DNA from: Aquibacillus sediminis | GTDB lineage: Bacteria > Bacillota > Bacilli > Bacillales > Amphibacillaceae | Assembly: GCF_005870085.1 (NCBI RefSeq) | Contig: NZ_SZNM01000018.1 | Coordinates: forward strand, 1-64,000 | Length of the DNA: 64,000 nt | Direction of reading: 5' to 3' | Position numbers and translations under genes: made by a program | Shown here: one piece after another, positions 1 to 8,248 of the stretch | How positions within the stretch are numbered: the first letter of the stretch is position 1 | Layout of the letters: every line of letters starts with the position of its first letter | Notes under the pieces: model-generated | The model's input: only the letters and a program-made list of their open reading frames with translations | Told to the model about the DNA's origin: nothing | Databases searched by the model: none

Positions 1-158
1 AGCTGATCCAGGGCACGTTTAGCCCGTAATCGTGTACTGGTTTTATGCTTTTGAGCTGATCCAGGGCACGTTAGATCGTAATCGTGTACTGGTTTTATGC
101 TTTTGAGCTGATCCAGGGCACGTTTAGCTCGTAATCGTGTAATGTTTTTATGCTTTTG
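1..158. repeat. Tandem repeat, 52-53 bp unit, three copies
   Basis: Three copies lie at 1-53, 54-105 and 106-158, and a fourth breaks down after about 15 bases. Each unit can fold: CACG pairs with CGTG across about 13 bases, and in copies 1 and 2 CCAG pairs with CTGG outside it. Copy 3 keeps the inner arm but has lost the outer one. The array may continue to the left of the window. No open frame or ribosome site goes with it. Confidence 0.9.
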
Positions 159-169
159 AGCAGATACAG

Positions 170-222
170 GGGCTTAGACCTTGGTCCATACGAGACGGAT
201 TATTCTATTGAAGCGACCTCAT
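170..222. repeat. Degraded right end of a B-type dispersed element
   Basis: The stretch ending TATTCTATTGAAGCGACC resembles the right end of the complete B elements at 5601-5823 and 38202-38425, which end TATTCTACCGAAGCG. The rest of the element is absent. The match is short, so this is a tentative reading. Confidence 0.4.
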
Positions 223-299
223 AGTGTTTTTTTCAATAGCGTAAACAACGCAGTATACAACTTTTATTCCTAATAACTTTTCCATTAAACCAGTCTTTC

Positions 300-839
300 T
301 TAATACAATAATACACCACAAATTCCTGCTAGCATAATCACAAAGATTGGGTGCATGCGCAGTTTGATTAGGGAAAACAATGAAATACTAAAAATGGCAA
401 GTAAACTAATCATCTGCCAAGAGATAGTACCACCTAGCACATTATTTGTAATCGCAAATCGCAATGCTGCATAGATAATTAAACCTGTTATAATTGGACG
501 TAATCCGTAAAAGGCCGATTTCACAATCCGATTTTCATTAAATTTAAAAAAGAATGTCGCAATCATTAAAATAATCAGTAACGATGGGATCACCATGCCC
601 AACGCAGATACAATCGCACCAGGTAGTGCTGCCGTTTTATAACCAACAAAAATAGCACTGTTGGTTGCAATCGGTCCGGGTGACATCCCGGCAATCGCTA
701 TCACATCCGTGAATTCTTGTGTTGTCATCCACCCATGTGCAGAAACTTCCCGTTCAATAACTGGAATCATCGCATACCCACCGCCAAAGGATACAAAACC
801 AATCATTAAAAATGTCCAAAACAACTCAACTAATACCAT
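300..839 (-). CDS. Chromate transporter, short-chain CHR subunit (second gene of pair)
   Basis: A 179-residue integral membrane protein made of one CHR (ChrA) domain. The family signature FGGGYAMIPVIERE lies near residues 18-31 and SPGPIATNS near 53-61, followed by hydrophobic segments to the C-terminus. Single-domain CHR proteins usually work as a pair encoded side by side, as with YwrA/YwrB of Bacillus subtilis, and drive chromate (perhaps sulfate-like anion) efflux. The start has an AAGGGGGAG site a few bases upstream. It lies 15 bp behind the paired gene on the same strand. Actual substrate is inferred from the family only. Confidence 0.88.
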   Translation of the reverse strand: MVLVELFWTFLMIGFVSFGGGYAMIPVIEREVSAHGWMTTQEFTDVIAIAGMSPGPIATNSAIFVGYKTAALPGAIVSALGMVIPSLLIILMIATFFFKFNENRIVKSAFYGLRPIITGLIIYAALRFAITNNVLGGTISWQMISLLAIFSISLFSLIKLRMHPIFVIMLAGICGVLLY

Positions 840-854
840 CTCAGCAGCTCCCCC

Positions 855-1508
855 TTATCCCTCTGACACTTGTTTACTTGTTCGTTGTTCATTATCACTC
901 TGTTGATCGTGTATTTCCTGTTCCAATGGTTCGCCCTTTTCTAATTTAGTCGTAATCCCCATCCAGTCGCGAATTTTCACAACGGTAATGCCAACAACGA
1001 TTCCACTGAAAATAATGAACACTGGATGAACATGTAATACGAGCAAAATGCCTGCTGTAATCCCTGCAATCACCAAAGTTGTTTTGTCATAAACAGCTGT
1101 TAAGCCAATTTTATAAGCTGCATAGGCAATAAGCGCAACGATAGCTGCTCGTATGCCAACAAATGCTGACTCGATGATTGGATTATCTTGAATGAACAAA
1201 AATAAAATGCTTAACACAACGACGATTAAAAAAGTAGGAAGTAATACACCAAACATCGCTGCAACAGCACCTTTAACTTTAGCAAGTCGATAGCCAATAA
1301 ACGTTGCAGAATTAATCGCAATTGCACCTGGTACCGATTCAGCAACTGCAAAAACTTCTGTAACATCCTTCGTTTTTACCCACTTTTTTCGCTCGACCAC
1401 TTCTCTTTCGATCATCGGAATCATCGCATACCCACCACCAAATGTGACCGGACCAATTTTTAAAAACGTCAAAAAGATTTGCACAATAAACTTCCAGTCT
1501 GTTTTCAT
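855..1508 (-). CDS. Chromate transporter, short-chain CHR subunit (first gene of pair)
   Basis: A 217-residue single CHR domain with FGGGYAMIPMIEREV near residues 22-36 and VPGAIAINSATF near 60-71, then several membrane spans and a charged C-terminal tail. The longer frame opens 15 codons upstream, but the ATG at 1508 follows a GAAGGAG site with suitable spacing, so this start was chosen. It is the partner of the 179-residue CHR gene just downstream, and the two probably form a heterodimer in the cytoplasmic membrane. Chromate export is family knowledge; nothing nearby (no chromate reductase or regulator) confirms the substrate. Confidence 0.88.
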   Translation of the reverse strand: MKTDWKFIVQIFLTFLKIGPVTFGGGYAMIPMIEREVVERKKWVKTKDVTEVFAVAESVPGAIAINSATFIGYRLAKVKGAVAAMFGVLLPTFLIVVVLSILFLFIQDNPIIESAFVGIRAAIVALIAYAAYKIGLTAVYDKTTLVIAGITAGILLVLHVHPVFIIFSGIVVGITVVKIRDWMGITTKLEKGEPLEQEIHDQQSDNEQRTSKQVSEG

Positions 1509-1784
1509 CAACAAACTCTCCTTCGCTTTTCCATTTATCTCCAAGTATAACACACTTTCATCCTTTTTGGATAAAAGTTATCGACCAAATTTTAATTGGG
1601 GGGGATTAGGTACTTTCTAATTCTTTGCGTTAGGAAACAAACGCGAATCATCAACCAAATGTCACATGAACAGTTGATAACACCCTTTACAATCAAATGA
1701 ATCCCACCACCTATGTGACTTTCATCATAGACACATTTCGTCTACTATTCTACGATTTTGTTAAATGAACGAAGAGGAGTTGTA

Positions 1785-3035
1785 ATGATGGCAGCGTGTG
1801 GAACAACGACAGCAACGACGGGATTTTCAGGTGTTATGTGGAAAACAGTTTCAGAAGCATGTAACCTTGCTTGTGATTATTGCTACTACAGCCGATGTAA
1901 CGGGCGACCTGGAAGAGTGAATCGAATTGAAGATAGACTGTTAGAAGCATTCATCAAACAATATATGGCGATGTCAACAGGAGTTGTATCGTTTGTTTGG
2001 CAAGGTGGTGAACCATTATTAGCAGGAATGGATTTTTTCAAAAAGGTTGTACAACTTCAGGCGAAGCATGCACCTCCAAATACCATCATTAGTAATTCCA
2101 TTCAGACCAATGGTACGATGATCAACAAGGAATGGGCAACCTTCTTTAAAACATATAATTTCTTTGTCGGTGTAAGTATCGATGGTCCAGAATATATAAA
2201 TGATGCAAGAAGAGTAACTGGAACAGGAAAAGGTAGCTACAAGGCCATTATGAAAGGTATTCACCATTTAAAAGAAGCTGGTGTGCAGTTTAATATATTG
2301 ACCGTGTTACATGAAAACAATGTAACCAAAGCAGCAGAGTTGATGGAATTTTATAAACAAGAGGAATTACACTATGTACAATTTATTCCTTGCATGGATT
2401 TCCAATCACAAAATGTGAATCAACCTGGTGCGTTTTTAATCACACCTAAACAATATGGTGATTTCTTATGCGAGGCTTTTGATAGCTGGTATAACGATGG
2501 ACAACCTCAAATTTCGATACGTTTTTTTGATAATTTGGTAGCAATGAATCTACATCAAACAGCTGAGCTATGTATTCATCAAGAAACATGTCCAAAAACA
2601 CTCATTTTAGAACAAAATGGTGATGCCTATCCTTGTGATTTTTTCATACATGAAGATTATCGTTTAGGTAATGTAGGGACAGATTCACTTGAAAGTATTT
2701 TAAACAATGAAAAATGGGATCAATTTTTAACGATGAAACCCAATCTCCCTGAGCAGTGTAAAAGTTGTGAGTTTTTGCATTTGTGTCATGGAGGATGTCC
2801 AAGAAATCGCCTAAGAACTAATAATCAAGTGGATGTAGAATATTTTTGTGAAAGTTATAAACAGATTTATCGGTACGCTGAAAGACGAATTAATGAAGTA
2901 ACAACAAAGATTAAGCGGAGAAATATTAAGGAGTATCAACTGGCAGGCCATTCGTTACCAGCTAGAAATGATGCTTGTATTTGTGGAAGTGGTAAAAAGT
3001 TTAAAAAATGTTGCGGTACTTTAGTAGAAGCATAA
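1785..3035 (+). CDS. Radical SAM/SPASM enzyme, anaerobic sulfatase maturase type, with C-terminal SEC-C motif
   Basis: About 416 residues. The radical-SAM cluster motif CNLACDYC places cysteines near residues 26, 30 and 33, followed by GGEPLL. The C-terminal half has a SPASM-type set of cysteines (CIHQETCPKT, YPCDFF, CKSCEFLHLCHGGCPRNR) as in anaerobic sulfatase-maturating enzymes, which oxidise a Cys or Ser of a sulfatase to formylglycine. The last 25 residues carry a SEC-C zinc motif (CICGSGKKFKKCCG). GAAGAGGAG at 1771-1779 supports ATG 1785 or 1788 over the TTG at 1758. No sulfatase or peptide substrate is encoded in this window, so the target is unknown. Confidence 0.85.
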   Translation: MMAACGTTTATTGFSGVMWKTVSEACNLACDYCYYSRCNGRPGRVNRIEDRLLEAFIKQYMAMSTGVVSFVWQGGEPLLAGMDFFKKVVQLQAKHAPPNTIISNSIQTNGTMINKEWATFFKTYNFFVGVSIDGPEYINDARRVTGTGKGSYKAIMKGIHHLKEAGVQFNILTVLHENNVTKAAELMEFYKQEELHYVQFIPCMDFQSQNVNQPGAFLITPKQYGDFLCEAFDSWYNDGQPQISIRFFDNLVAMNLHQTAELCIHQETCPKTLILEQNGDAYPCDFFIHEDYRLGNVGTDSLESILNNEKWDQFLTMKPNLPEQCKSCEFLHLCHGGCPRNRLRTNNQVDVEYFCESYKQIYRYAERRINEVTTKIKRRNIKEYQLAGHSLPARNDACICGSGKKFKKCCGTLVEA

Positions 3036-3037
3036 AT

Positions 3038-3084
3038 ATGAACCCCGAAAAAACAGGTAATAATTGTTGTCCTTCGGGGTTCAT
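3038..3084. terminator. Convergent hairpin between maturase and cupin genes
   Basis: A perfect 12-bp stem (ATGAACCCCGAA with TTCGGGGTTCAT) and a 23-base loop lie between two genes that face each other. There is no long T tract, so it may end transcription only weakly. Confidence 0.6.
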
Positions 3085-3092
3085 TAATTCTC

Positions 3093-3434
3093 TTAAATCT
3101 CTTGCACATACTTTTCACTTGGGATTTTACTTAATGTTACATAAAGACTTACATTTTCATTGCCGTTATTAGTAAATGCCAGTTCTTCATCACCTTCCAC
3201 CGTGATGGCATCACCTTTTACAACAGATACTTCCTCTCCATCAATTGTAAACATTCCCTCGCCTGTTAGTACAAGTAAGTACACATTTGCACCTGGGTGT
3301 TTGTGTGCTGGTAAGGTCTGTCCTGGTTGAAAGTTTAATACAAAGGTTGAGCTATTTTTATCTTTAAAGATAATCCTTTTCGTTAATTTCTCATCACTAT
3401 ATTCGATAAAATCATGTACATGCTGTTTTTGCAT
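3093..3434 (-). CDS. Small cupin-domain protein
   Basis: A 113-residue single cupin barrel. Metal-ligand motif 1 is visible as PAHKHPGANVYLLVLTGEG (residues about 41-59), and the second conserved strand set follows (VVKGDAITVEGDEELAFTN). The start has an AAAGGAG site 8 bp upstream. Cupins of this size bind a metal or small ligand and occur as sensors, isomerases or dioxygenases; the sequence does not say which. It is a single gene, convergent with the maturase. Confidence 0.8.
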   Translation of the reverse strand: MQKQHVHDFIEYSDEKLTKRIIFKDKNSSTFVLNFQPGQTLPAHKHPGANVYLLVLTGEGMFTIDGEEVSVVKGDAITVEGDEELAFTNNGNENVSLYVTLSKIPSEKYVQEI

Positions 3435-3562
3435 TGTTAAAACTCCTTTTTTCTAGGTTATCTAAAGTATAATTGATAACCTTTCTCATCTAAGTGATTG
3501 TTATCACAGTTTATAAATCTTCAAAAAACCGCCACTAATTCTTACCAGTATTCGTTATCGTG

Positions 3563-3591
3563 TTTTCAAATCCTCGCAACTCCTGTATAAT
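3563..3591 (+). promoter_or_regulatory. SigA-type promoter for the MFS gene
   Basis: TTTTCA (3563-3568) and TATAAT (3586-3591) are 17 bp apart. It sits 35 bp before the chosen ATG at 3626 and downstream of the longest open-frame start at 3560, which rules that start out. Confidence 0.6.
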
Positions 3592-3625
3592 GTACTTCGA
3601 TTGTCAACAGAAAGAAGGATCACTT

Positions 3626-4825
3626 ATGAACAATGAAGGCCTAGCAAGAGCATCATCAAAAAAAGAACCAATATGGACAAAGGATTTTGCACTTATTTGT
3701 GTTGCGAACTTCTTTATCTTTTTAGGATTCCAAATGACACTTCCTACTATTCCATTGTTTGTCCAACATTTAGGTGGGAATGACCAATTAATTGGAATCA
3801 TCACTGGTATTTTTACTTTTTCCGCACTAGTATTTCGGCCATATGCTGGGCATTCGCTAGAATCAAAGGGTAGACAATTTGTCTATATGCTAGGATTAGG
3901 GATTTTTGTCCTTTCCGTTGGCTCTTATGCGATTATTCCAAGTATTGCGTTTCTAGTTATTATGCGCATGGTTCAAGGGATTGGCTGGGGTTTTTCTACA
4001 ACGGCAACAGGTACGATTGCGACCGATTTAATTCCGCCAAAGCGTCGAGGCGAAGGAATGGGTTATTTCGGCTTATCAGGAAATATTGCGTTAGCATTTG
4101 GTCCTGCATTAGGATTAACCTTAGTAGGTCATATTTCTTTTACTAGTTTATTCTTGATCTGTGCTGCATTAGGATTGACAGCACTAATTTTGTCCACACA
4201 GATCACCTATAAAAAAGTGGAAGCACCCAAACATAGGTCCACTACTGTAAAATTCGATATTTTTGAAAAAACTGCCATCCAACCAGCCCTGTTACTCTTT
4301 TTCATTACAACTGGATTTGGTGGGATTGCCTCTTTCCTTCCGTTATATACAGCCCAAGAAGGCATCGGTGGAATTGAGACCTATTTTCTCATCTATGCGT
4401 TATTTCTAATGATTTCACGAACCTTTGCTGGAAGAGTCTATGATAGGAAAGGGCACATTTTTGTGTTTTTACCTGGTACCACAATGATCCTAAGTGCCAT
4501 GATATTGTTAGTATGGTTACCAAACTCTTTCGTACTATTTACAGCAGCTGCTTTGTATGGCCTCGGATTTGGTAGTGTCCAACCAGCCCTACAAGCGTGG
4601 GCCGTTGATCAAGCACCAGCGCACCGTAAAGGAATGGCAAACGCAACCTTTTTCTCTTTCTTTGATTTAGGTGTCGGAATCGGGGCAATGACATTTGGCC
4701 TCATTGCTGCTTGGTTCGGCTATAGTGCCATCTATATGACTTCCGCTAGCTTTGTCTCATTATCAATGATATTGTATCTATTTTTACTTATCCGTACTCA
4801 TAAAATAAAAAAGTCGGAAACCTAG
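3626..4825 (+). CDS. MFS transporter, drug-efflux type
   Basis: A 399-residue protein with about 12 membrane segments. The first starts near residue 22 (FALICVANFFIFLG) and the MFS loop motif is degenerate (GRQFVYMLG). The half after residue 210 repeats the fold. ATG 3626 is preceded by AGAAAGAAGGA and by a SigA-type promoter. The overall pattern resembles proton-driven multidrug exporters of the YwoG/YttB type in bacilli. The substrate cannot be read from sequence. It is a single-gene transcript closed by a strong terminator that overlaps the stop codon. Confidence 0.82.
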   Translation: MNNEGLARASSKKEPIWTKDFALICVANFFIFLGFQMTLPTIPLFVQHLGGNDQLIGIITGIFTFSALVFRPYAGHSLESKGRQFVYMLGLGIFVLSVGSYAIIPSIAFLVIMRMVQGIGWGFSTTATGTIATDLIPPKRRGEGMGYFGLSGNIALAFGPALGLTLVGHISFTSLFLICAALGLTALILSTQITYKKVEAPKHRSTTVKFDIFEKTAIQPALLLFFITTGFGGIASFLPLYTAQEGIGGIETYFLIYALFLMISRTFAGRVYDRKGHIFVFLPGTTMILSAMILLVWLPNSFVLFTAAALYGLGFGSVQPALQAWAVDQAPAHRKGMANATFFSFFDLGVGIGAMTFGLIAAWFGYSAIYMTSASFVSLSMILYLFLLIRTHKIKKSET

Positions 4826-4852
4826 TCATGCTAGTGTTTTCCGACTTTTTTT
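4807..4852. terminator. Bidirectional intrinsic terminator
   Basis: AAAAAGTCGGAAA pairs with TTTTCCGACTTTTTT around a short loop. The left arm covers the last codons of the MFS gene, and the A/T tracts on both sides allow it to serve the facing DUF4870 gene too. Confidence 0.85.
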
Positions 4853-4854
4853 GT

Positions 4855-5178
4855 CTATTTAATAAAATGAATAATCAAAGGAATCCGATAGCGGTCCCCA
4901 TTATAGGATTTCACCGCAGCAACAATCGTAAAGATCGTTAATAACAACCCGACAATTGGTAATAATATCAGTCCTATTAATACTAGTGATAAAATACCGC
5001 TCACAATAAAATAAATCGTATAAGAAATTAAAAAATTAAAGTATTCTTTGCCATGATAATCTACAAACTCTGAATTTTCTCTCTTAAGCAACCAAATGAT
5101 CAATGGAGCTAGAACAGGGAATGGAAAGCTTAGTAAGTAGATCAACATCGCATACAGTCTTTCATCTTTATCGCTCAT
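4855..5178 (-). CDS. DUF4870 family membrane protein
   Basis: A 107-residue protein with an N-terminal DERLYAMLIYLLSF segment, a loop with HGKEYFNF, and two further hydrophobic stretches, ending RYRIPLIIHFIK. This is the DUF4870 pattern, common in Bacillaceae and of unknown function. AAGGAGGT lies 6 bp before the ATG at 5178, so the seven-codon longer frame was not used. It is a single gene, convergent with the MFS exporter. Confidence 0.85.
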   Translation of the reverse strand: MSDKDERLYAMLIYLLSFPFPVLAPLIIWLLKRENSEFVDYHGKEYFNFLISYTIYFIVSGILSLVLIGLILLPIVGLLLTIFTIVAAVKSYNGDRYRIPLIIHFIK

Positions 5179-5280
5179 TTTGACACCTCCTTCTTTCATT
5201 ATACGTTTTTTTCTTTATATGATACGAATGAAATGACACTGTGGTTCCGTTCGTTAAAGATTGTTACAGAAAAAACATAA

Positions 5281-5293
5281 AATCCGACGTAAC
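5281..5293 (-). repeat. Short dispersed motif TTACGTCGGA
   Basis: This is one of five copies of TTACGTCGGA (or a one-base variant) in intergenic DNA here; the others start near 5874, 20124, 40534 and 55404. See the matching finding. Confidence 0.5.
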
Positions 5294-5337
5294 CCAATCG
5301 GAATTCCTATCATTTTAAGAGTGAGTGCTAAATTACC

Positions 5338-5509
5338 GCTGCGGAAATACACTACGCTTTCCTGTGGGGGGCTGGTGAGCCTCCTCATTCGCACCTCACT
5401 GCGGGGTCTCACCGATGATTCTTAAGGATTACAGGCTAAAAACGTCCTTGTCGGACAACGCCTGCATAACCCTTGCCGGGCCTCGGGAGTCTCCGTGTAT
5501 TTCCTTCGC
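5338..5509. repeat. Dispersed composite element, type A (copy 1)
   Basis: The ends are inverted: GGAAATACAC near the left edge and GTGTATTTCC near the right. Inside are GGGGTCTCACCGATG, GGATTACAGGCTAAAA, the hairpin GTCCTTGTCGGAC and CCCTTGCCGGG. A second copy lies at 37810-38040. No transposase is encoded, so it is a non-autonomous or structural intergenic element. Confidence 0.85.
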
Positions 5510-5600
5510 TGGTATCATGCTTGGAGAAATTTGGGAAAAATGAAAATAAAAATATTAATTTAAGGGTTATAACAATCTTAAAATCAAAACTTCACTAATA

Positions 5601-5823
5601 GCGTAGGTAGAATACGGAGATCCTCGAAAATAAAGCCCAATTTTCTTCGTGCGATGTAACGCTGCCGAAGCCTTCCTTGTCCTATGGGAACAGCACGAGG
5701 TGAAGATCCCATGAATTAAGGAACGTAGGCTAAAATCGCCACGTCCTGTGGCAACGCCTGCGTGACCAACATCCTGTTGGCCCGAAGCCGTGCCCATGGA
5801 AAGCGGAGTATTCTACCGAAGCG
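5601..5823. repeat. Dispersed composite element, type B (copy 1)
   Basis: The ends are inverted: GGTAGAATAC at the left and GTATTCTACC at the right. Two adjacent small hairpins, GCCAC-GTCCT-GTGGC (5738-5752) and CCAAC-ATCCT-GTTGG (5766-5780), mirror hairpins in the A element. The other full copy is at 38202-38425, and there the first stem is changed on both sides (GTCAC/GTGAC). Reading frames inside it are not genes. Confidence 0.88.
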
Positions 5824-5965
5824 ACCGTTTAGCACTCAATTTAAATCAGGAAAAAGTAATTTTACAAAATCAGTTACGTCGGAGTTTCCATCAACTACGA
5901 AATTTGAAAGTAACAAAAGTTTCAAAATAATGCTCGCACCCTCAGTTAGATGCGAGCATCATATG

Positions 5966-6883
5966 TTAAAAAGTTGTTACCACAATCATTAATAGGAACA
6001 CGAGCATTAAATAATTTAATGAATACAAAAACATCCGTTGTATCCACTGTTGATTCTTTTTTGTATATAAACCTGTAATTGCAAGGACAAGCCAGCCGAT
6101 TGTCAGGACTAATGCGATCAAAACAAATGAAATTCCTAAGTCAATAAGGAAAAATGGTAACGGGAGTAAACAAGCTATATACAGCACCATTTGTCTTTTA
6201 GCAACATCAATGCCACGGACAACGGGTAACATAGCCACTTTTGCAGCTTTATATTCGTCATATTTTTTTATGGCAATCGCATAGGTATGTGGCATTTGCC
6301 AAACAAATAGAATCAAAAACAATATGATTGGAACAATATGGGACGCCGGTTCAACAGCAGCCCAACCAATTAATGGTGTAACAGCGCCTGATACACTACC
6401 AACCAATGTATTCCATGTATATCGACGTTTCGTCCACATCGTATAAAACACTACGTAGGTAATCCAACCAATAAAACCATAAACAGCCGCTTCTACAGTA
6501 GTAAACAATAATAGCAATTGGCCAATTACACTTAAACTAATACCTAGCCACAACACAACTCGAAGCGAGATATTACCTGTAACGGTCGGTCGGTGTTGGG
6601 TGCGCTTCATCACCGTATCAATATCAACATCATACCAGTTGTTCAAAATCAAAGCACCACCCATAAGAAGTGTGCTTCCAACGATGGTAATCAATAATAA
6701 TTGCCACTGATCTGCTAACGACGTATTCGTAAAGTAGAGTGCCAGCCAAAAGCCTGTAAATACTGGTAAAACATTGGATATTAAGACAAGCCCTTTAAAC
6801 AACGCTTTCAAATCAGCAAAAATACTGGTATCCTGCTGCCCAACTCCAACTGATTTATTTAACTGTAAGGATGCCTTCCTCAC
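5966..6883 (-). CDS. ctaB: Protoheme IX farnesyltransferase (heme O synthase)
   Basis: A 305-residue UbiA-family membrane enzyme that attaches a farnesyl group to heme b to give heme O for terminal oxidases. The prenyl-diphosphate site is the Asp-rich NNWYDVDIDTVMKRTQHRP segment (residues about 82-100), and the second Asp-rich loop is KKYDEYKAAKVAMLP near 208-222. About eight or nine membrane spans are visible. GTG 6883 is preferred because GAGGTG lies 6 bp before it; a GTG three codons upstream is part of that ribosome site. The gene stands apart from any ctaA or oxidase genes, so it may be a second copy in the genome. It begins 29 bp below the tRNA-Ser terminator. Confidence 0.9.
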   Translation of the reverse strand: MRKASLQLNKSVGVGQQDTSIFADLKALFKGLVLISNVLPVFTGFWLALYFTNTSLADQWQLLLITIVGSTLLMGGALILNNWYDVDIDTVMKRTQHRPTVTGNISLRVVLWLGISLSVIGQLLLLFTTVEAAVYGFIGWITYVVFYTMWTKRRYTWNTLVGSVSGAVTPLIGWAAVEPASHIVPIILFLILFVWQMPHTYAIAIKKYDEYKAAKVAMLPVVRGIDVAKRQMVLYIACLLPLPFFLIDLGISFVLIALVLTIGWLVLAITGLYTKKNQQWIQRMFLYSLNYLMLVFLLMIVVTTF

Positions 6884-6911
6884 TATATTCACCTCTACCT
6901 CTCAAATAAGT

Positions 6912-6939
6912 AAAAAAACTTTGGTATACATACCAAAGC
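6912..6939 (-). terminator. Terminator of tRNA-Ser, directly before ctaB
   Basis: CTTTGGTAT and ATACCAAAG form a 9-bp stem with a two-base turn, followed on the minus strand by seven Ts. It ends the tRNA transcript and lies immediately upstream of ctaB on the same strand. Confidence 0.8.
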
Positions 6940-6975
6940 TCATTCATAATTTAACCACTCATAAATATTTTCATA

Positions 6976-7066
6976 TGGCGGAGAAGGTGGGATTCGAACC
7001 CACGCGGGCGTTAACCCCTAACGCATTTCGAGTGCGTCCCCTTCAGCCGGACTTGGGTACTTCTCC
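6976..7066 (-). tRNA. tRNA-Ser (anticodon CGA)
   Basis: A 91-nt tRNA read on the minus strand with acceptor stem GGAGAAG/CTTCTCC, discriminator G and an encoded CCA end. The anticodon stem ACGCA/TGCGT carries the loop CTCGAAA, giving CGA, which reads UCG. A long variable arm is present, as expected for serine. The T-arm sequence GGTTCGAATCC is intact. Confidence 0.97.
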
Positions 7067-7071
7067 AAATC

Positions 7072-7130
7072 GTTCGGTGCCGATGATACCCTTCATTACG
7101 AATGAAGTGCACTACCAACTGTACAACACC
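7072..7130 (-). pseudogene. tRNA-Thr (CGU) remnant lacking the T arm
   Basis: On the minus strand the piece has a D arm (CAGTTGGTAGTGC), an anticodon arm CTTCA-TTCGTAA-TGAAG with CGT at the anticodon, and a 3' acceptor-like CATCGGC plus A and CC. The T arm and variable loop are missing between them, and the 5' acceptor strand is changed. It lies 6 bp upstream of tRNA-Ser on the same strand and was probably once a tRNA-Thr gene in a two-tRNA unit. Confidence 0.55.
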
Positions 7131-7344
7131 TACAAAATTATTAAACTAATGACAAACATTATGATAATATATTTTCATTAAATCTTCAAGTAGTACAGCA
7201 TGTTTTTCGACAAAATCAGCATGAAGACTTAGTTTCTCCCACCTTGCATCAATGGGACCACATTCGTTAAAATTTTTTAAAACTATTAAGAATTCGATTA
7301 TAATAGAATCGTATTCTAATTTGAAAAGGATGTGGAAAATGTAA

Positions 7345-8247
7345 ATGATTAGCAAAATTCGCAAAAAATCAAAGGAATTAATAATCCTTGAATCATTAAA
7401 CGATCGAATGAGTTTGCCCAGTAAGGATAAGCAACACTTTCATAGTTTAAAAAAAGGCTATGAAGGCGAGGTCAAATTTGACACGCTAACTGAAAAACTT
7501 CAATGTGACTGCATTATACTAAACGATTTGTTACTTGAAATAAATAACACTACTTTCCAAATTGACACGCTCATTATTTTTCAAGAACATGTTCATTTGT
7601 ATGAAGTGAAAAACTATGATGGAGAATATTTTTTTGAACAAGAGAAACTTTATAAGAAACCCAACTTAGAAATCATTAACCCGCTACACCAATTGAGTAG
7701 AAGCGAATCCTTACTACGACAATTACTCCTTAGCCTCGGCTTCAACCCTCAAATCAATGGGTCTGTTGTTTTCATTAATCCTAACTTCAATTTATATCAA
7801 TCACCACTAGACCAACCGATCCTATTCCAAAATCAAGTGAAGAAACATCTAGGTACATTAAGTGTCCAGCCGTTTAAACTAACAGCAAAACATAAAAACC
7901 TTGCTAGAAAATTAGCATCCATGCACATTACCAATCCAAAATTTGAGAAATTACCAACCTATGATTATGACGAATTGCGCAAAGGGATTACCTGTTTGAA
8001 GTGTCATTCTTTTTTTGTACTGGTTGGAAAAAACTCATGTAGTTGTGAAAATTGTGGTTTTATAGAACCATCTACCAATGCTATTAAGCGAAGTATTGAA
8101 GAGTTTAGAATACTCTTCCCTAATAAAAAAATCACAACTAAAATTATACAAGATTGGTGCCGAGTTAATTCAGAAAGAAAAATAAGAGCCGTTCTTTTAA
8201 AAAACTATTCTAAAATAGGAGAGCATCGATGGACTTATTACAAATAA
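7345..8247 (+). CDS. NERD-domain protein with C-terminal zinc ribbon
   Basis: A 300-residue protein. The NERD (nuclease-related) domain covers about residues 37-150, with KGYEGEVKFD, QIDTLIIF and HLYEVKNYDGEYF in the order of the family's nuclease core (E, D, E-x-K). Near residues 217-237 a CLKC...CENC pair makes a zinc ribbon. NERD proteins are common single genes in bacilli with no proven role; DNA processing is inferred from the fold. ATG 7345 has only a weak AAAGGA upstream. It is not grouped with other genes. Confidence 0.83.
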   Translation: MISKIRKKSKELIILESLNDRMSLPSKDKQHFHSLKKGYEGEVKFDTLTEKLQCDCIILNDLLLEINNTTFQIDTLIIFQEHVHLYEVKNYDGEYFFEQEKLYKKPNLEIINPLHQLSRSESLLRQLLLSLGFNPQINGSVVFINPNFNLYQSPLDQPILFQNQVKKHLGTLSVQPFKLTAKHKNLARKLASMHITNPKFEKLPTYDYDELRKGITCLKCHSFFVLVGKNSCSCENCGFIEPSTNAIKRSIEEFRILFPNKKITTKIIQDWCRVNSERKIRAVLLKNYSKIGEHRWTYYK

Positions 8248-8248
8248 T

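Noticed and set aside
5567-5992. Frames inside the B elements, also at 38159-38399
   Set aside because: They lie within dispersed repeats, and both copies show changes that keep hairpins, not codons.
6774-7181. Plus-strand frame with MAEKVGFEPTRA
   Set aside because: It runs through the antisense of tRNA-Ser; this peptide is a well-known false product of tRNA genes.
7146-7364. Minus-strand frame of 72 codons
   Set aside because: No ribosome site, and it overlaps the promoter and start of the NERD gene.
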